A stretch of DNA of 64,000 nt from Methylorubrum suomiense. Its GTDB lineage: Bacteria; Pseudomonadota; Alphaproteobacteria; Rhizobiales; Beijerinckiaceae. The stretch's first letter is position 1, and every line of letters begins with the position of its first letter. The translations under genes and the position numbers were made by a program. Below the pieces are notes generated by a model that was not told the origin of the DNA, ran no database searches, and saw only the letters and a list, made by a program, of their open reading frames with translations. The stretch spans positions 248,001-312,000 of the forward strand of contig NZ_BPRE01000006.1 in NCBI RefSeq assembly GCF_022179765.1, written 5' to 3'. Positions 51,275-60,670 of this stretch are shown piece by piece.

Positions 51275-51988
51275 ATGGCCGAGAACAACGAGTTCTTCCG
51301 CGAGGTCGACGAGGATTACCGCCGCGATCGGTTCATCCAGATCTGGAAGCGCTACAACGCCCTGATCATCGCGGGCGCGATCCTGCTGGTGGCCGGCGTC
51401 GGTGGCTGGAACTACTGGCGCCATGCCGAGCTAGTGCGCGCCGAGACGACCTCCGCGCGCTTCGACACCGCCAACCGCCTCGCCAAGGATGGCAAGACGG
51501 CGGAGGCCGAGCGCGACTTCGCCGCGATCCAGGCCGACGGCCCGGCGGGCTACGCCCTGCTCGCCCGCTTCCGCAACGCCGCCGAGACGGGCAAGCGCGA
51601 CGCCGCCGCAGGGGCCGCCGCCTACGATGCCCTCGCCGCCGACAAGGGCGCGGGCGATGCCTTGCGCGACCTCGCCCGCCTGCGCGCCGCCCTGCTGCGG
51701 CTCGACGGATCGGAGGCGGATGCCGCGCTCTCCCAGCTTCAGGGCATGGCGAGCCCGACCGGCACGTTCCGCCACACCGCCCGCGAGATGCTGGGCCTGA
51801 CGGCTTTGCGCAAGGGCGATATCGAGGGCGCCGGCCGCTGGTTCGACCAGATCGCGGGCGACAACGACACGCCCCAGGGCCTGCGCCAGCGCGTCGAGAT
51901 CTACGCCGCCCTCGTCGCGGGGGGGGCGGTCACGGTCACCGAGGCCAAGCCCGAGAACGCCGCGCCGCTCCCGCCGATCACCCGCTGA
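51275..51988 (+). CDS. YfgM-like tetratricopeptide membrane protein (DUF2659-type)
   Basis: A 237-residue inner-membrane protein. The cytosolic start EVDEDYRRDRFIQIWKRYN is followed by one helix (ALIIAGAILLVAGVGGWNYW) and a periplasmic TPR-like domain with paired helices (ARFDTANRLAKDGKTAEAERDFAAI; LGLTALRKGDIEGAGRWFDQIA). YfgM in E. coli helps outer-membrane protein assembly, and yfgM-type genes are regularly next to der, as here, 168 bases upstream. A Pro-rich tail ends the protein. Confidence 0.85.
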   Translation: MAENNEFFREVDEDYRRDRFIQIWKRYNALIIAGAILLVAGVGGWNYWRHAELVRAETTSARFDTANRLAKDGKTAEAERDFAAIQADGPAGYALLARFRNAAETGKRDAAAGAAAYDALAADKGAGDALRDLARLRAALLRLDGSEADAALSQLQGMASPTGTFRHTAREMLGLTALRKGDIEGAGRWFDQIAGDNDTPQGLRQRVEIYAALVAGGAVTVTEAKPENAAPLPPITR

Positions 51989-52156
51989 CGCCTTCCACCA
52001 TCGCGCGAGCGGAGCAATCCGGCCGCGCGACCATTCCGGAACGAGGCGACGCCGCGATCGGCTTCGCCCCCCTCGGGCGATGTTCGCTCGCACCGGAATG
52101 TCCTATCCTCACGAAGACCCGCGCGTCCCCTCGGCCGCGCCCAGAGACGTAACATC

Positions 52157-53500
52157 ATGGACCTGCCGACCGTCGCGATCGTCGGACGCCCGAATGTCGG
52201 CAAGTCGACCCTGTTCAACCGGCTCGTCGGGCGCAAGCTCGCCCTGGTGGATGACCGCCCCGGCGTGACCCGCGACCGCCGCGAGGGTGACGGCTCCATC
52301 GGCGACGTCACCTTCCGGATCATCGACACCGCGGGGCTGGAGGAGGCGGATGCCGATTCCCTGCTCGGCCGGATGCGCGCGCAGACCGAGGCGGCGATCC
52401 TCGAATCCGACGCGGTCCTGTTCGTCATCGATGCCCGCGCCGGCGTGCTGCCCGCCGACCGTCCCTTCGCCGAACTGGTGCGCCGGGCCGGCATCCCCGT
52501 CATCCTCATCGCCAACAAGGCCGAGGGCGGGGCCGGCATGGCCGGCGCCTACGAGGCATTCTCCCTGGGGCTCGGCGATCCCATCCCCTTCTCCGCCGAG
52601 CATGGCGAGGGCCTGGGCAGCCTGCAGGACGCCCTGCGCGAGGTGCTGCCCGAGCCCGACGACGAGGAGGACGAGGGCGGGGAGGGCGGCAAGGGCCTGC
52701 GCGTCGCCATCGTCGGCCGCCCGAATGCCGGCAAGTCGACCCTGATCAACCGGATGATCGGCGAGGACCGCCTGCTCGTCGGCCCCGAGGCCGGCATCAC
52801 CCGCGACTCGATCTCCCTCGACTGGGAGTGGCGCGGGCGCAAGATCAAGCTCCACGACACCGCCGGCATGCGGCGGCGCGCCCGCATCGACGACAAGCTG
52901 GAGAAGCTCGCGGTCTCGGACGGGTTGCGCGCGGTGCGCTTCGCCGAGGTGGTGGTGGTGCTCCTCGACGCGACGATCCCCTTCGAGAAGCAGGATCTGA
53001 CCATCGTCGATCTGGTCGAGAGCGAGGGGCGCTCCCTGGTGATCGGCCTCAACAAGTGGGATCTCGTCGCCGACCAGCCGGGCCTGCTCAAGACCCTGCG
53101 GGAGGATTGCACCCGATTGCTGCCGCAGGTGCGCGGGGTCTCCGTCGTGTCGCTGTCGGGTCTCGGGGGCGAGGGCATCGACAAGCTGATGCAGGCGGTG
53201 GTGGACGCCTCCGAGGTCTGGAGCCGACGCGTCTCGACCGCCCGGATCAACGCGTGGCTCACCGACGCCCTCCAGCGCAACCCGCCGCCCGCCGTGTCGG
53301 GCCGGCGCATCAAGATCCGCTACGGCACCCAGGTGAAGAGCCGCCCGCCGCATTTCGCCCTGTTCGGCAACCAGCTCGACGCCCTGCCGAAATCCTACAC
53401 CCGCTACCTCGTCAACGGCATCCGCGAGGCCTTCGACCTCCCCGGCACGCCGATCCGGCTGTCGCTGCGCACGACCAAAAATCCGTTCGAGAAGAGCTGA
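52157..53500 (+). CDS. der: Ribosome biogenesis GTPase Der (EngA)
   Basis: A 447-residue double GTPase needed for 50S subunit assembly. The two G domains have [14 protein letters not shown] with [12 protein letters not shown] and DTAGL, then [14 protein letters not shown] with DSISLDW and [15 protein letters not shown] and NKWD are the G4 motifs, and a KH-like domain with [27 protein letters not shown] ends the protein. All GTPase motifs are intact. The Shine-Dalgarno sequence is poor (GAGACGTAACATC). Confidence 0.97.
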   Translation: MDLPTVAIVGRPNVGKSTLFNRLVGRKLALVDDRPGVTRDRREGDGSIGDVTFRIIDTAGLEEADADSLLGRMRAQTEAAILESDAVLFVIDARAGVLPADRPFAELVRRAGIPVILIANKAEGGAGMAGAYEAFSLGLGDPIPFSAEHGEGLGSLQDALREVLPEPDDEEDEGGEGGKGLRVAIVGRPNAGKSTLINRMIGEDRLLVGPEAGITRDSISLDWEWRGRKIKLHDTAGMRRRARIDDKLEKLAVSDGLRAVRFAEVVVVLLDATIPFEKQDLTIVDLVESEGRSLVIGLNKWDLVADQPGLLKTLREDCTRLLPQVRGVSVVSLSGLGGEGIDKLMQAVVDASEVWSRRVSTARINAWLTDALQRNPPPAVSGRRIKIRYGTQVKSRPPHFALFGNQLDALPKSYTRYLVNGIREAFDLPGTPIRLSLRTTKNPFEKS

Positions 53501-53644
53501 ACGTCGCCCTTCTCTCCCCCTCCGCCCGGGAGGGCTTTGGGTGCGCGTGCCAAGGGAACTTCCTCTTGTCGAAACGGGATTGCGGCCGCTTCGCCAAAAA
53601 TATCAATCTCCTCAAGACCCGTTCGATAGATCAACTTTCTTCGC

Positions 53645-53663
53645 ATCCCAGAATCATTGGGAT
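53645..53663. promoter_or_regulatory. Inverted repeat upstream of the TauE/SafE permease
   Basis: ATCCCA-N7-TGGGAT lies 68 bases before the permease start in the only AT-richer part of the gap. It could be an operator or a weak hairpin; no regulator is encoded next to it. Confidence 0.3.
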
Positions 53664-53730
53664 ACGGCTCTCTTGCTCGGGCGTTCCCGACCCTTAGCTT
53701 CCCGGCTCCTCTCGAACGGGTGGTTTTCGG

Positions 53731-54648
53731 ATGGCAGGAACGTCCTCGGCCGTGGCCGCACGGCTGACCAAGCTCGGTGAACCGCGCGCCCTCGCGGTCG
53801 CGGGTCTCGGCGGGCTCGCCGTGGTGGCGGTGGCGCTCCTCCTGGTGCGGTACGTGCCGGCGGATCAGGGCCGTGCGGCCCTGCACGCCCTGGCCGAAGG
53901 CCTGTCGAGTCGCGGCTTCTGGAGCGCGGCCGCCGTCGGCCTCGCGGCCCAGACCGTCGACGGGGCGCTGGGCATGGCCTACGGCATCACCTCGACGACC
54001 TTCCTGCTCTCGACCGGGGTGCCGCCGGCCGCGGCCTCGGCCTCGGTCCATGTCGCCGAAATCTTCACCACCGCCTTTTCCGGCGCCGCACATTGGCGCC
54101 TCGGCAACGTGAACGGCCAGCTGTTCCGCCGCCTGCTCATCCCCGGCGTGATCGGCGCGATGGCGGGCGCCTATGTCCTCACCGCCATCGACGGCGACGC
54201 GATCAAGCCGTTCGTCTCGGTCTACCTGCTCGGGATGGGCCTCTACGTCCTCGCCAAGGCCTTTCGAACCATCCGGCCGCGCCGGGAGCCGCCGAAGGCG
54301 GTCGTGCCGCTGGCGCTCACCGGCGGCTTCGTCGATGCGGTCGGCGGGGGCGGCTGGGGGCCGGTGGTGACGACCTCGCTGGTCGGCAGCGGCCAGGAAC
54401 CGCGCACCGCCATCGGCTCGGTCAATGCCGCGGAATTCTTCGTGGCCGTGGCGAGCGGCCTGTCACTGACCCTGCTCGGCGGCCTGACCCACTGGACCAC
54501 CATCGCCGGTCTCGTCGTCGGCGGCCTGTTCGCCGCCCCCATCGCCGCGACGCTGGTGCGCGTGTTGCCGGCGCGCGTGATGATGGCGGTGGTGGGCGCG
54601 CTGATCGCCTCGCTCAGCGCCTACAGCCTCGCGAAGCTCGTGACCTGA
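53731..54648 (+). CDS. TauE/SafE (TSUP) family permease
   Basis: A 305-residue inner-membrane protein with about eight helices in two related halves. The repeat motif appears as AAQTVDGALGMAYGITSTTFLLSTGVPPAAASASVHVAEIFTTAFSGAAHW, and in the second half as TGGFVDAVGGGGWGPVVTTSLVGSGQEPRTAIGSVNAAEFF. TSUP proteins export sulfite, sulfoacetate or related anions. No sulfonate-degradation genes are near. ATG 53731 lacks an obvious Shine-Dalgarno sequence. Confidence 0.87.
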   Translation: MAGTSSAVAARLTKLGEPRALAVAGLGGLAVVAVALLLVRYVPADQGRAALHALAEGLSSRGFWSAAAVGLAAQTVDGALGMAYGITSTTFLLSTGVPPAAASASVHVAEIFTTAFSGAAHWRLGNVNGQLFRRLLIPGVIGAMAGAYVLTAIDGDAIKPFVSVYLLGMGLYVLAKAFRTIRPRREPPKAVVPLALTGGFVDAVGGGGWGPVVTTSLVGSGQEPRTAIGSVNAAEFFVAVASGLSLTLLGGLTHWTTIAGLVVGGLFAAPIAATLVRVLPARVMMAVVGALIASLSAYSLAKLVT

Positions 54649-54680
54649 GACGCTGTTCGACCGGCGCCTCCATCAAACCA

Positions 54681-54733
54681 CCTCATCCTGAGGTGCCGCG
54701 CCAGCGGCCTCGGCTGAGCGTCTCAGGACGAGG
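54681..54733. repeat. Dispersed CCTCATCCTGAG hairpin, copy 3
   Basis: CCTCATCCTGAG (54681-54692) faces CTCAGGACGAGG (54722-54733) with one mismatch, and GCCGC/GCGGC pairs inside. It lies between the convergent permease and ligase genes. Confidence 0.8.
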
Positions 54734-54819
54734 CTGGGGATTTGGCGGCAGGCGAGGGGGCGCATCGATCCGGCTTCGAGAGTGCCAGTGGACCTGACTT
54801 CGAGGGGAAGGCTCCTTGC

Positions 54820-55959
54820 CTAACCCGCCCGCGTCGTCTCGGCGAGCCAGTCCACCACCGCGTCGAGCGCTTGGCGGTTGCTGGTCTCGCCGCCCCGGGC
54901 CGCCTCGAAGGCGGCAATCTGGCGCTCGGCGCTGGTGCCCTCGGCGACGATCCGACGGGCATCAGCGACCTCCTCCGTGCAGCCGAGCGCCTCCGCATCC
55001 TCCGCGATCAGCGAGAGCAGCGTGTCGAGGGACGCGGCGAAGGGGAAGGCCTCTTCCGACGCCTCGTCGATCAGCTCCGCCTCGGTGCCGCTCCGCTGGG
55101 CCCGCCACAGGTTCTCGGCGGCGATGGCGCGGGACACGCCGGTGAGCCCCGCATGGATATCCGGCCGCCGCTCGACGAGGCGCACGAGGCACCGGAACAG
55201 GGCCGCGATGACGATGGCGTCGGCAAGCCGCGTGCAGGAATCGGCGATGCGCAGTTCGAGGGTCGGGAACTTGATCGAGGGCCGCAACGACCACCACAGG
55301 AAGCTCGCATCCTGGATCGAGCCGGCCTTGGTCATGATGCGCACGTAGCGCTCGTAGGCGGCGGCATCCCCCATCAGTTCGGGTAGGCCGGTGCGGGGCA
55401 ATTCGCCGAAGGCGCTGAGGCGATAGGCGGAGAGCCCGGTCGGCTTGCCCTGCCAGAACGGCGAGGAGACCGAGAGCGCGAACAGCAGCGGCTGGAACGG
55501 CAGCAGCCGGTCCATCAGCCCGACGCGGGCCTCCGGATCGGCCACCTCGACATGGACATGCATGCCGCAGATCAGGCTGCGCCGCCCGGCGAGGCCGACA
55601 TCGCGCAGGATGCCGCGGTAGCGGTCGCCCTTGGTCGGCAGTTGGCGCGCCCAGTCGGCGATGGGATGGGTGCCGGCGGCGAAGACGAGAAGGCCGTGCT
55701 CGGCCCCGATCTCGGCCAGTTGCCGACGCTGTTTCAGCAACGCGGCATGGGCCTCGGGGAATTCGGTCGAGGGCGGGGTGCAGACCTCGACCTGACATTG
55801 GAGGAGCTCGCGGCCGATCTCGGGCAGGCGCTCGCCGGCCTCGACATGGAACGGTTTGACGGACCGCCGGGGCGTGCCGCGCGTCTCCGCATCGGCGAGG
55901 AAATACTCCTCCTCGATCCCGAACCGGTACGGGACTTCCGAGGATTTCCGGGCACTCAT
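54820..55959 (-). CDS. YbdK-family glutamate-cysteine ligase-like carboxylate-amine ligase
   Basis: A 379-residue GCS2-family enzyme. E. coli YbdK has weak gamma-glutamylcysteine-forming activity; the true substrate of most members is unknown. Landmarks: FGIEEEYFLADAETRG with the glutamate-binding EEE, QCQVEVCTPPSTEF, CGMHVHVEVADPEARV, and LELRIADSCTRLADAIVIAALFRCLVR. These are the metal- and ATP-binding core. ATG 55959 follows GGAGACGGCGG; the open frame continues upstream but as low-complexity sequence. Confidence 0.87.
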   Translation of the reverse strand: MSARKSSEVPYRFGIEEEYFLADAETRGTPRRSVKPFHVEAGERLPEIGRELLQCQVEVCTPPSTEFPEAHAALLKQRRQLAEIGAEHGLLVFAAGTHPIADWARQLPTKGDRYRGILRDVGLAGRRSLICGMHVHVEVADPEARVGLMDRLLPFQPLLFALSVSSPFWQGKPTGLSAYRLSAFGELPRTGLPELMGDAAAYERYVRIMTKAGSIQDASFLWWSLRPSIKFPTLELRIADSCTRLADAIVIAALFRCLVRLVERRPDIHAGLTGVSRAIAAENLWRAQRSGTEAELIDEASEEAFPFAASLDTLLSLIAEDAEALGCTEEVADARRIVAEGTSAERQIAAFEAARGGETSNRQALDAVVDWLAETTRAG

Positions 55960-56127
55960 CCGCCGTCTCCGAACCATGGCCGCGGACCGCGCGGGTGCCC
56001 TAATATGGTGCGGAAGGCGCGAGCGTTCCCTTGGGCGCGTTCGACGCAGCATCGAGCCCGGACATGCGCCGGGCGATCCGGTCCGAGATTCGCCTCTCCG
56101 AACGGGATGGTTCGATCCGGCGGGCGC

Positions 56128-56538
56128 TTACGCCGTCCGCAGCGGCCCACCGACCAGCCAGGCCGGATCGAACCAGCGATCCGCCTCACCGTCATAGGGC
56201 AGGCGGGTGACGTCCCAGTGCTGGATGTACTTCGCGTAGACGTTCCACACCGCGATGCCGCCGCCGACGAAGATGCGCCGGCCCGGATAGCGCTTGAGCA
56301 CGTCCTCCGGATTCTCGTGCGAGCGGATCACGTCGATGGTGCGGTCCTTGAACGCGAATTCGGGCACCGAGGCCACCGTCTTCGGGCCGGCGATCAGCAC
56401 GTGGCCCATGGTCAGCGCGAAGAACCGCGTCACGTCCTCCACGAAGAGCGGATCGGTGTTGCCCTCCCAGGGCAACTGCCCGTTCAGGCCGAGCTGGCCC
56501 CGCTGGCCGATGGCGCAGATGCAGCGGACGTCGATCAT
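56128..56538 (-). CDS. dmrA: Dihydromethanopterin reductase-like DHFR-fold protein
   Basis: A 136-residue protein with a shortened dihydrofolate-reductase fold: IDVRCICAIGQRGQLGLNGQLPWE at the N-terminus, FVEDVTRFFALTMGHVLIAGPKTVASVP (Asp and NADPH-loop region), RIFVGGGIAVWNVY (GG loop) and HWDVTRLPYDGEADRWFDP at the end. DHFR enzymes are usually 160-170 residues; DmrA of methylotrophs, which reduces dihydromethanopterin to tetrahydromethanopterin, is about 15 kDa and is related to DHFR, matching this size. The cofactor it regenerates carries formaldehyde-level C1 units. DHFR itself is the alternative. ATG 56538 follows GAGG at 7 bases. Confidence 0.68.
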   Translation of the reverse strand: MIDVRCICAIGQRGQLGLNGQLPWEGNTDPLFVEDVTRFFALTMGHVLIAGPKTVASVPEFAFKDRTIDVIRSHENPEDVLKRYPGRRIFVGGGIAVWNVYAKYIQHWDVTRLPYDGEADRWFDPAWLVGGPLRTA

Positions 56539-56690
56539 CGCGAACCTCGAAGAGAAACCGGAAGCGATGATCCCACATCATCGTCTTCTGCCCGCGCGAC
56601 GGCGCGGCGGCGGTCATCCGCCGGACGCGTCGGTTTCGGTCGAAGACCGGGACCGACGCAATAGGGAACAGCGGGCTCCGCCCGAATCCC

Positions 56691-56711
56691 GCCGGGGCCT
56701 GAGGCCCCGGC
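56691..56711 (-). terminator. GC hairpin downstream of the SDR gene
   Basis: GCCGGGGCC-TGA-GGCCCCGGC is a perfect 9-base stem with a 3-base loop just beyond the stop of the minus-strand SDR gene. It has no T-tract, so efficiency is doubtful. Confidence 0.4.
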
Positions 56712-56717
56712 CCCCCG

Positions 56718-57461
56718 TCACTCGGGGGCGCGGAAATTCAGAACCCGATCGCTCGGGAAATCGTAGAGGCGGCCGGTCTCGTTCCATGCGGGGGACGAGA
56801 GGCGCACGAAGTGGGGCGCCAGTTCCTCGGGCGTGCGCAGGGTCTCCGGATCCTCGCCCGGCATGGCGGAGCGGCGCATCGCCGTGCGCAGGGGCCCCGG
56901 ATTGACCAGCATTGCCCGGATCGGTGTCGTCTCGGTCTCGGAGGCGTAAGTGCGCACCATCGCTTCCAAGGCCGCCTTGGTGACCGCGTAGGGCCCCCAA
57001 TAGGCCCGCGCCTTGTGGGCGGCGCCCGAACTCACGAAGATCGCCCGGCCGGCATCGGACCGTTGCAGCAGCGGATCGAGCGAGCGGAGCAGGCGCCAAT
57101 TGGCGGTCACGTTCACGTCGAGGGTTTGCTGCCACACCTTCGGGGTGATGTGGGCGAGCGGCATCAGCGCGCCGAGCACGCCGGCATTGCCGAGCAGAAT
57201 GTCGAGCTTGCCGAAGCGCTCGTTGAGCGCCGCGCCGAGCCGGTCGATGGCGTCCCAGTCGGTCAGGTTCAGCGGCACCAGCGTCGCGGAGGAGCCCGCC
57301 GCGCGGATCGCGTCGTCGACCTCCTCCAGGGCGCCCTGGGTGCGGGCCACCGCGACGACATGCGCACCGGCCTCGGCCAATGCCAGGGCGGCCGCCCGAC
57401 CGATGCCGCGCGAGGCGCCGGTGACGACCGCGACGCGGCCGTCGAGGACCTTGTCGGCCAT
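56718..57461 (-). CDS. Short-chain dehydrogenase/reductase (SDR)
   Basis: A 247-residue NAD(P)-dependent oxidoreductase. Cofactor-binding GASRGIGRAAALALAEAG, LGNAGVLG, catalytic Ser in AIFVSSGAAHK, and Tyr/Lys in GPYAVTKAALEAMVRTYA are all present, followed by MLVNPGPLRT. The substrate is unknown. It starts 5 bases after the purF stop and is very probably cotranscribed with purF and cvpA; this cvpA-purF-SDR order is common in Hyphomicrobiales as I recall it. Confidence 0.9.
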   Translation of the reverse strand: MADKVLDGRVAVVTGASRGIGRAAALALAEAGAHVVAVARTQGALEEVDDAIRAAGSSATLVPLNLTDWDAIDRLGAALNERFGKLDILLGNAGVLGALMPLAHITPKVWQQTLDVNVTANWRLLRSLDPLLQRSDAGRAIFVSSGAAHKARAYWGPYAVTKAALEAMVRTYASETETTPIRAMLVNPGPLRTAMRRSAMPGEDPETLRTPEELAPHFVRLSSPAWNETGRLYDFPSDRVLNFRAPE

Positions 57462-57466
57462 CTTGC

Positions 57467-58942
57467 TCAATCCGCCTCGGCCAGCATCGCCAGCCGCTTC
57501 GGCCCGGCGATGGCGAGATCCGTCAGCGCCGTCGGGTACTGACCGGTGAAGCAATGGTCGGTGTATTGTGGGCAGGCCTCGTCGCGGGCGTCCTCGCCCA
57601 TCGCCCGGTAGAGACCGGGGATCGACAGGAAGGCGAGCGAATCGGCGCCGATATAGCGGCGCATGCCCTCGAGATCGTGGGTCGCGGCGAGCAGCTTCTC
57701 GCGCTCGGGCGTGTCGATCCCGTAGAAATCCGGGAAGGTGATCGGCGGCGAGGCGATGCGGAAATGCACCTCGCGGGCGCCCGCATCCCGCATCATCTTG
57801 ACGATCTTCACGGAGGTGGTGCCGCGCACGAGGCTGTCGTCGACGAGCACGATGCGCTTGCCCTCGATCGCCGCGCGGTTGGCGGAATGCTTCATGCGCA
57901 CGCCGAGTTCGCGCACCGTCTGGGTCGGCTGGATGAAGGTGCGGCCGACATAATGGTTGCGGATGATGCCCATCTCGAAGGGCAGGCCGGCCTCCTGGGC
58001 GAAGCCGAGCGCCGCCGGCACGCCGGAATCCGGCACCGGCACGACGATGTCGGCCTGCGGCGCCGCCTCGCGGGCGAGCTCGCGGCCGATGGCCTTGCGC
58101 ACGGCGTAGACGCTCTTGCCGTTCACCACCGAATCCGGCCGGGCGAAGTAGATGTACTCGAAGATGCACGGGCGCATCGGCCGCTTCTCGGCAAAGCGGA
58201 TCGACTCGATCCCTTCCTCCGAGATCACGATCACCTCGCCGTTCTCCACGTCGCGGATGAAGCGGGCGCCGATGATGTCCAGCGCGCAGGTCTCGGAAGT
58301 CAGGATGTAGCGCCCGTCGAGTTCGCCGAGAACGAGGGGGCGGATGCCCATCGGGTCGCGGGCGCCGATCAGCTTCTTGTTGGTCAGCGCGACGATGGCG
58401 TAGGCGCCCTCGATCCGCTGCAGCGCGTCGATGAAGCGCTCGACGATGCGGGGTTTGCGCGAGCGGGCGGCCAGATGCAGGATCACCTCGGTGTCGGAGG
58501 TGGATTGCGTGATGGCGCCGTCCTGCACCAGTTCCCGGCGAATCGAGAGGGCGTTGGTCAGGTTGCCGTTATGCGCGACGGAGAGCCCGCCGCCGGCGAG
58601 TTCGGCGAAGAGCGGCTGGACGTTGCGCAGGATGGTGCCGCCGGTGGTCGAGTAGCGCACATGGCCGATGGCCGAGCGGCCGGCGAGGCGCTCGATCGTG
58701 CCGCGATCGGAGAAATTGTCGCCGACCAGGCCCTGGCGGCGCTCGGAGTGGAACACGCCGTCGTCGTAGGAGACGATGCCGGCGGCTTCCTGGCCGCGGT
58801 GCTGCAGGGCGTGGAGCCCGAGCGCCACGATGGCCGAGGCGTCGTCGTGCCCGTAGATGCCGAAGACGCCGCATTCCTCGCGAAGCGTGTCGCCGTCGAT
58901 GTCCCAGTCGTGGGCATCGGCGCTCGCGCTGACTGCTGACAT
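57467..58942 (-). CDS. purF: Amidophosphoribosyltransferase
   Basis: The 491-residue enzyme makes phosphoribosylamine from PRPP and glutamine, the first step of purine synthesis. A propeptide of 23 residues precedes Cys24 (REECGVFGIYGHDD), the glutaminase nucleophile exposed by self-cleavage. Further landmarks: HRGQEAAGI, HVRYSTTGG, SVAHNGNLTN, and the PRPP-binding VLVDDSLVRGTTSVKIVK. An IRNHYVGRTFIQP segment is typical. ATG 58942 starts the propeptide; an in-frame extension upstream is not supported. Confidence 0.97.
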   Translation of the reverse strand: MSAVSASADAHDWDIDGDTLREECGVFGIYGHDDASAIVALGLHALQHRGQEAAGIVSYDDGVFHSERRQGLVGDNFSDRGTIERLAGRSAIGHVRYSTTGGTILRNVQPLFAELAGGGLSVAHNGNLTNALSIRRELVQDGAITQSTSDTEVILHLAARSRKPRIVERFIDALQRIEGAYAIVALTNKKLIGARDPMGIRPLVLGELDGRYILTSETCALDIIGARFIRDVENGEVIVISEEGIESIRFAEKRPMRPCIFEYIYFARPDSVVNGKSVYAVRKAIGRELAREAAPQADIVVPVPDSGVPAALGFAQEAGLPFEMGIIRNHYVGRTFIQPTQTVRELGVRMKHSANRAAIEGKRIVLVDDSLVRGTTSVKIVKMMRDAGAREVHFRIASPPITFPDFYGIDTPEREKLLAATHDLEGMRRYIGADSLAFLSIPGLYRAMGEDARDEACPQYTDHCFTGQYPTALTDLAIAGPKRLAMLAEAD

Positions 58943-59095
58943 GTCGCTCTCGAAATCCTGGCGGCGCGGGCGGCTTGCGCGGCCCCGCATCCGGCACGGC
59001 GGGAACGGTCGGGACCGGACCGTTCGGGTCCGGGACCGTCGTGAAACCGTTACCTATGCGGGGATCGCACCGCAACCAAGAGCCATTCCAGCATA

Positions 59096-59698
59096 TCAGC
59101 GTTTCGGCGCAGGCGCCGTCGGGCCCGCATCGCTGCGGCGCTGGGCCGGCAGATCGGTCTCGGGCGGGGGCTCCTCGGCGGGGGCATCCTTGGGTTTGCG
59201 CAGCTGCTTCAGGAAGCCTTCCGGATTGTCGGGAAGCTGCGCCACCAGCGCCTCACCCGAGCTCTCGAGCAACGGCTTGCTCTTCGCCTGGGCGGCCCAA
59301 TCGGGCACCTTGCCCTGGACGAGCCAGGCCAGGAACACCCAGCCGATCACGCAGATCAGGAAGCCCCGGCCCGCCCCGAAGACGAAGCCGAGCGAGCGGT
59401 CGACCGCGCCGATGCGCGAATCGAGCACGAGATCGGACACCTTCACGGTGACCAGGGAGACGACGATCAGGGTGCCGATGAAGATCGCGCCGATCGAGGC
59501 GACGAGCGCCACGGTGTCGCTGGAGACGTGCTGCTTGACGGTCGGCAGCAGCATCGGATGCAATGTCCAGGCAAGGGCGGCCGCCGCCACCCAGGCGATG
59601 ATGGCGAGTACCTCGCGGGTCACGCCGCGCACGGCGGCGAGCAGCGCGGATACCAGCACGATGCCGAGCACCACGAGGTCGAGGACGGAGAACGGCAT
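59096..59698 (-). CDS. cvpA: CvpA-family membrane protein
   Basis: A 200-residue inner-membrane protein with four helices: LDLVVLGIVLVSALLAAVRGVTREVLAIIAWVAAAALAWTL, VALVASIGAIFIGTLIVVSLVTV, then GAVDRSLGFVFGAGRGFLICVIGWVFLAWL. The motif DRxLGxxFGAxRG is the CvpA hallmark. It was named for colicin V production but the general role is unknown, possibly envelope stability. The C-terminal 50 residues are Pro/Glu-rich. It lies upstream of purF with 153 bases between, the common cvpA-purF arrangement. Confidence 0.93.
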   Translation of the reverse strand: MPFSVLDLVVLGIVLVSALLAAVRGVTREVLAIIAWVAAAALAWTLHPMLLPTVKQHVSSDTVALVASIGAIFIGTLIVVSLVTVKVSDLVLDSRIGAVDRSLGFVFGAGRGFLICVIGWVFLAWLVQGKVPDWAAQAKSKPLLESSGEALVAQLPDNPEGFLKQLRKPKDAPAEEPPPETDLPAQRRSDAGPTAPAPKR

Positions 59699-59849
59699 CT
59701 GTGGATACGCTGGTCCGGGGCGGAAGACGAAGGCACGGCCGCGACGGCTCCCCCGGACCGCGCGCCCTCAGTCGTTTGTACCGATATACCCCGGCCGCAC
59801 ACGGTCGTCACCTTCGCTCCGGGTGCCCTCGCGCGGGGATCGCTAGGAC

Positions 59850-60545
59850 GTGGATCTTCCCTCCGCCCCGCCCGTCACCCCGCCCCGTTTCCTGGTGCCG
59901 ATCGCCGGTCTGTTCAGCGGGGTCCTGATCATCTCGCTGATCCTGGCGGGCAAGATCGCCGAAATCGGCGGTGTCACCTTCACGGCGGCCGTGATCGTCT
60001 TCCCGCTCTCCTACCTGTTCGGCGACGTCCTGACCGAGGTCTACGGCTACGCGAGCGCCCGCAAGGTCGTCTGGGCGGGCTTTGCCGTGCAGGTGATCTG
60101 GATCGTCAGCTACGGGATCGCCGCGGCCCTGCCGCCGGCGCCGTTCTGGACGCATCAGCAGGCCTTCGAGACGATCCTGGGTGCGACGCCGCGCCTCGCA
60201 CTCGCTGGCATGGGCGCCTACCTCGTCGGCGAATTCCTCAACGCCTACGTGCTGGCCCGCCTCAAGCTGGCGCTGGCGGGCCGCTTCGTGGCTTTTCGTC
60301 TCATCGCCTCGACGGTGGTGGGACAGGCGGTCGATTCGGCCCTGTTCCTGACCTTGGCCTTCGCCGGCACCCTGCCTCCCGCCGAGCTGGTGCGGCTCGG
60401 GGTCTCGGTCTGGCTGCTCAAGGTCGGTTGGGAGATCCTGGCGCTGCCGCTCAGCCTGCCGCTGATCGCCTGGCTCAAACGGGAGGAGGGCCTCGACGCC
60501 GACGACCGGGGGACGGATTTCAACCCGTTCCGGCTGCGCGCGTGA
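59850..60545 (+). CDS. Queuosine precursor transporter (YhhQ/VUT family)
   Basis: A 231-residue membrane protein with about six helices. VUT-family features include FLVPIAGLFSGVLIISLILAGKIAEIGGVTFTAAVIVFPLSYLFGDVLTEVYGYASARKVVW and LVGEFLNAYVLARLKLAL, with ASTVVGQAVDSALF later. E. coli YhhQ imports preQ0/preQ1 for tRNA queuosine. Genome-wide queuosine genes cannot be checked here. GTG 59850 follows CTAGGAC. Confidence 0.9.
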   Translation: MDLPSAPPVTPPRFLVPIAGLFSGVLIISLILAGKIAEIGGVTFTAAVIVFPLSYLFGDVLTEVYGYASARKVVWAGFAVQVIWIVSYGIAAALPPAPFWTHQQAFETILGATPRLALAGMGAYLVGEFLNAYVLARLKLALAGRFVAFRLIASTVVGQAVDSALFLTLAFAGTLPPAELVRLGVSVWLLKVGWEILALPLSLPLIAWLKREEGLDADDRGTDFNPFRLRA

Positions 60546-60670
60546 CGAGGCCGCGCGCCGTTCCGGTCCTGGAGCATCGGCCTTTTGCCGGAAGCCGGCT
60601 CTCACCTTTCGGGCCGATCCTCCAGGCCGTTCCCGTGATAACCCGGTCTCTCCGCGATCATGGGGCGACG

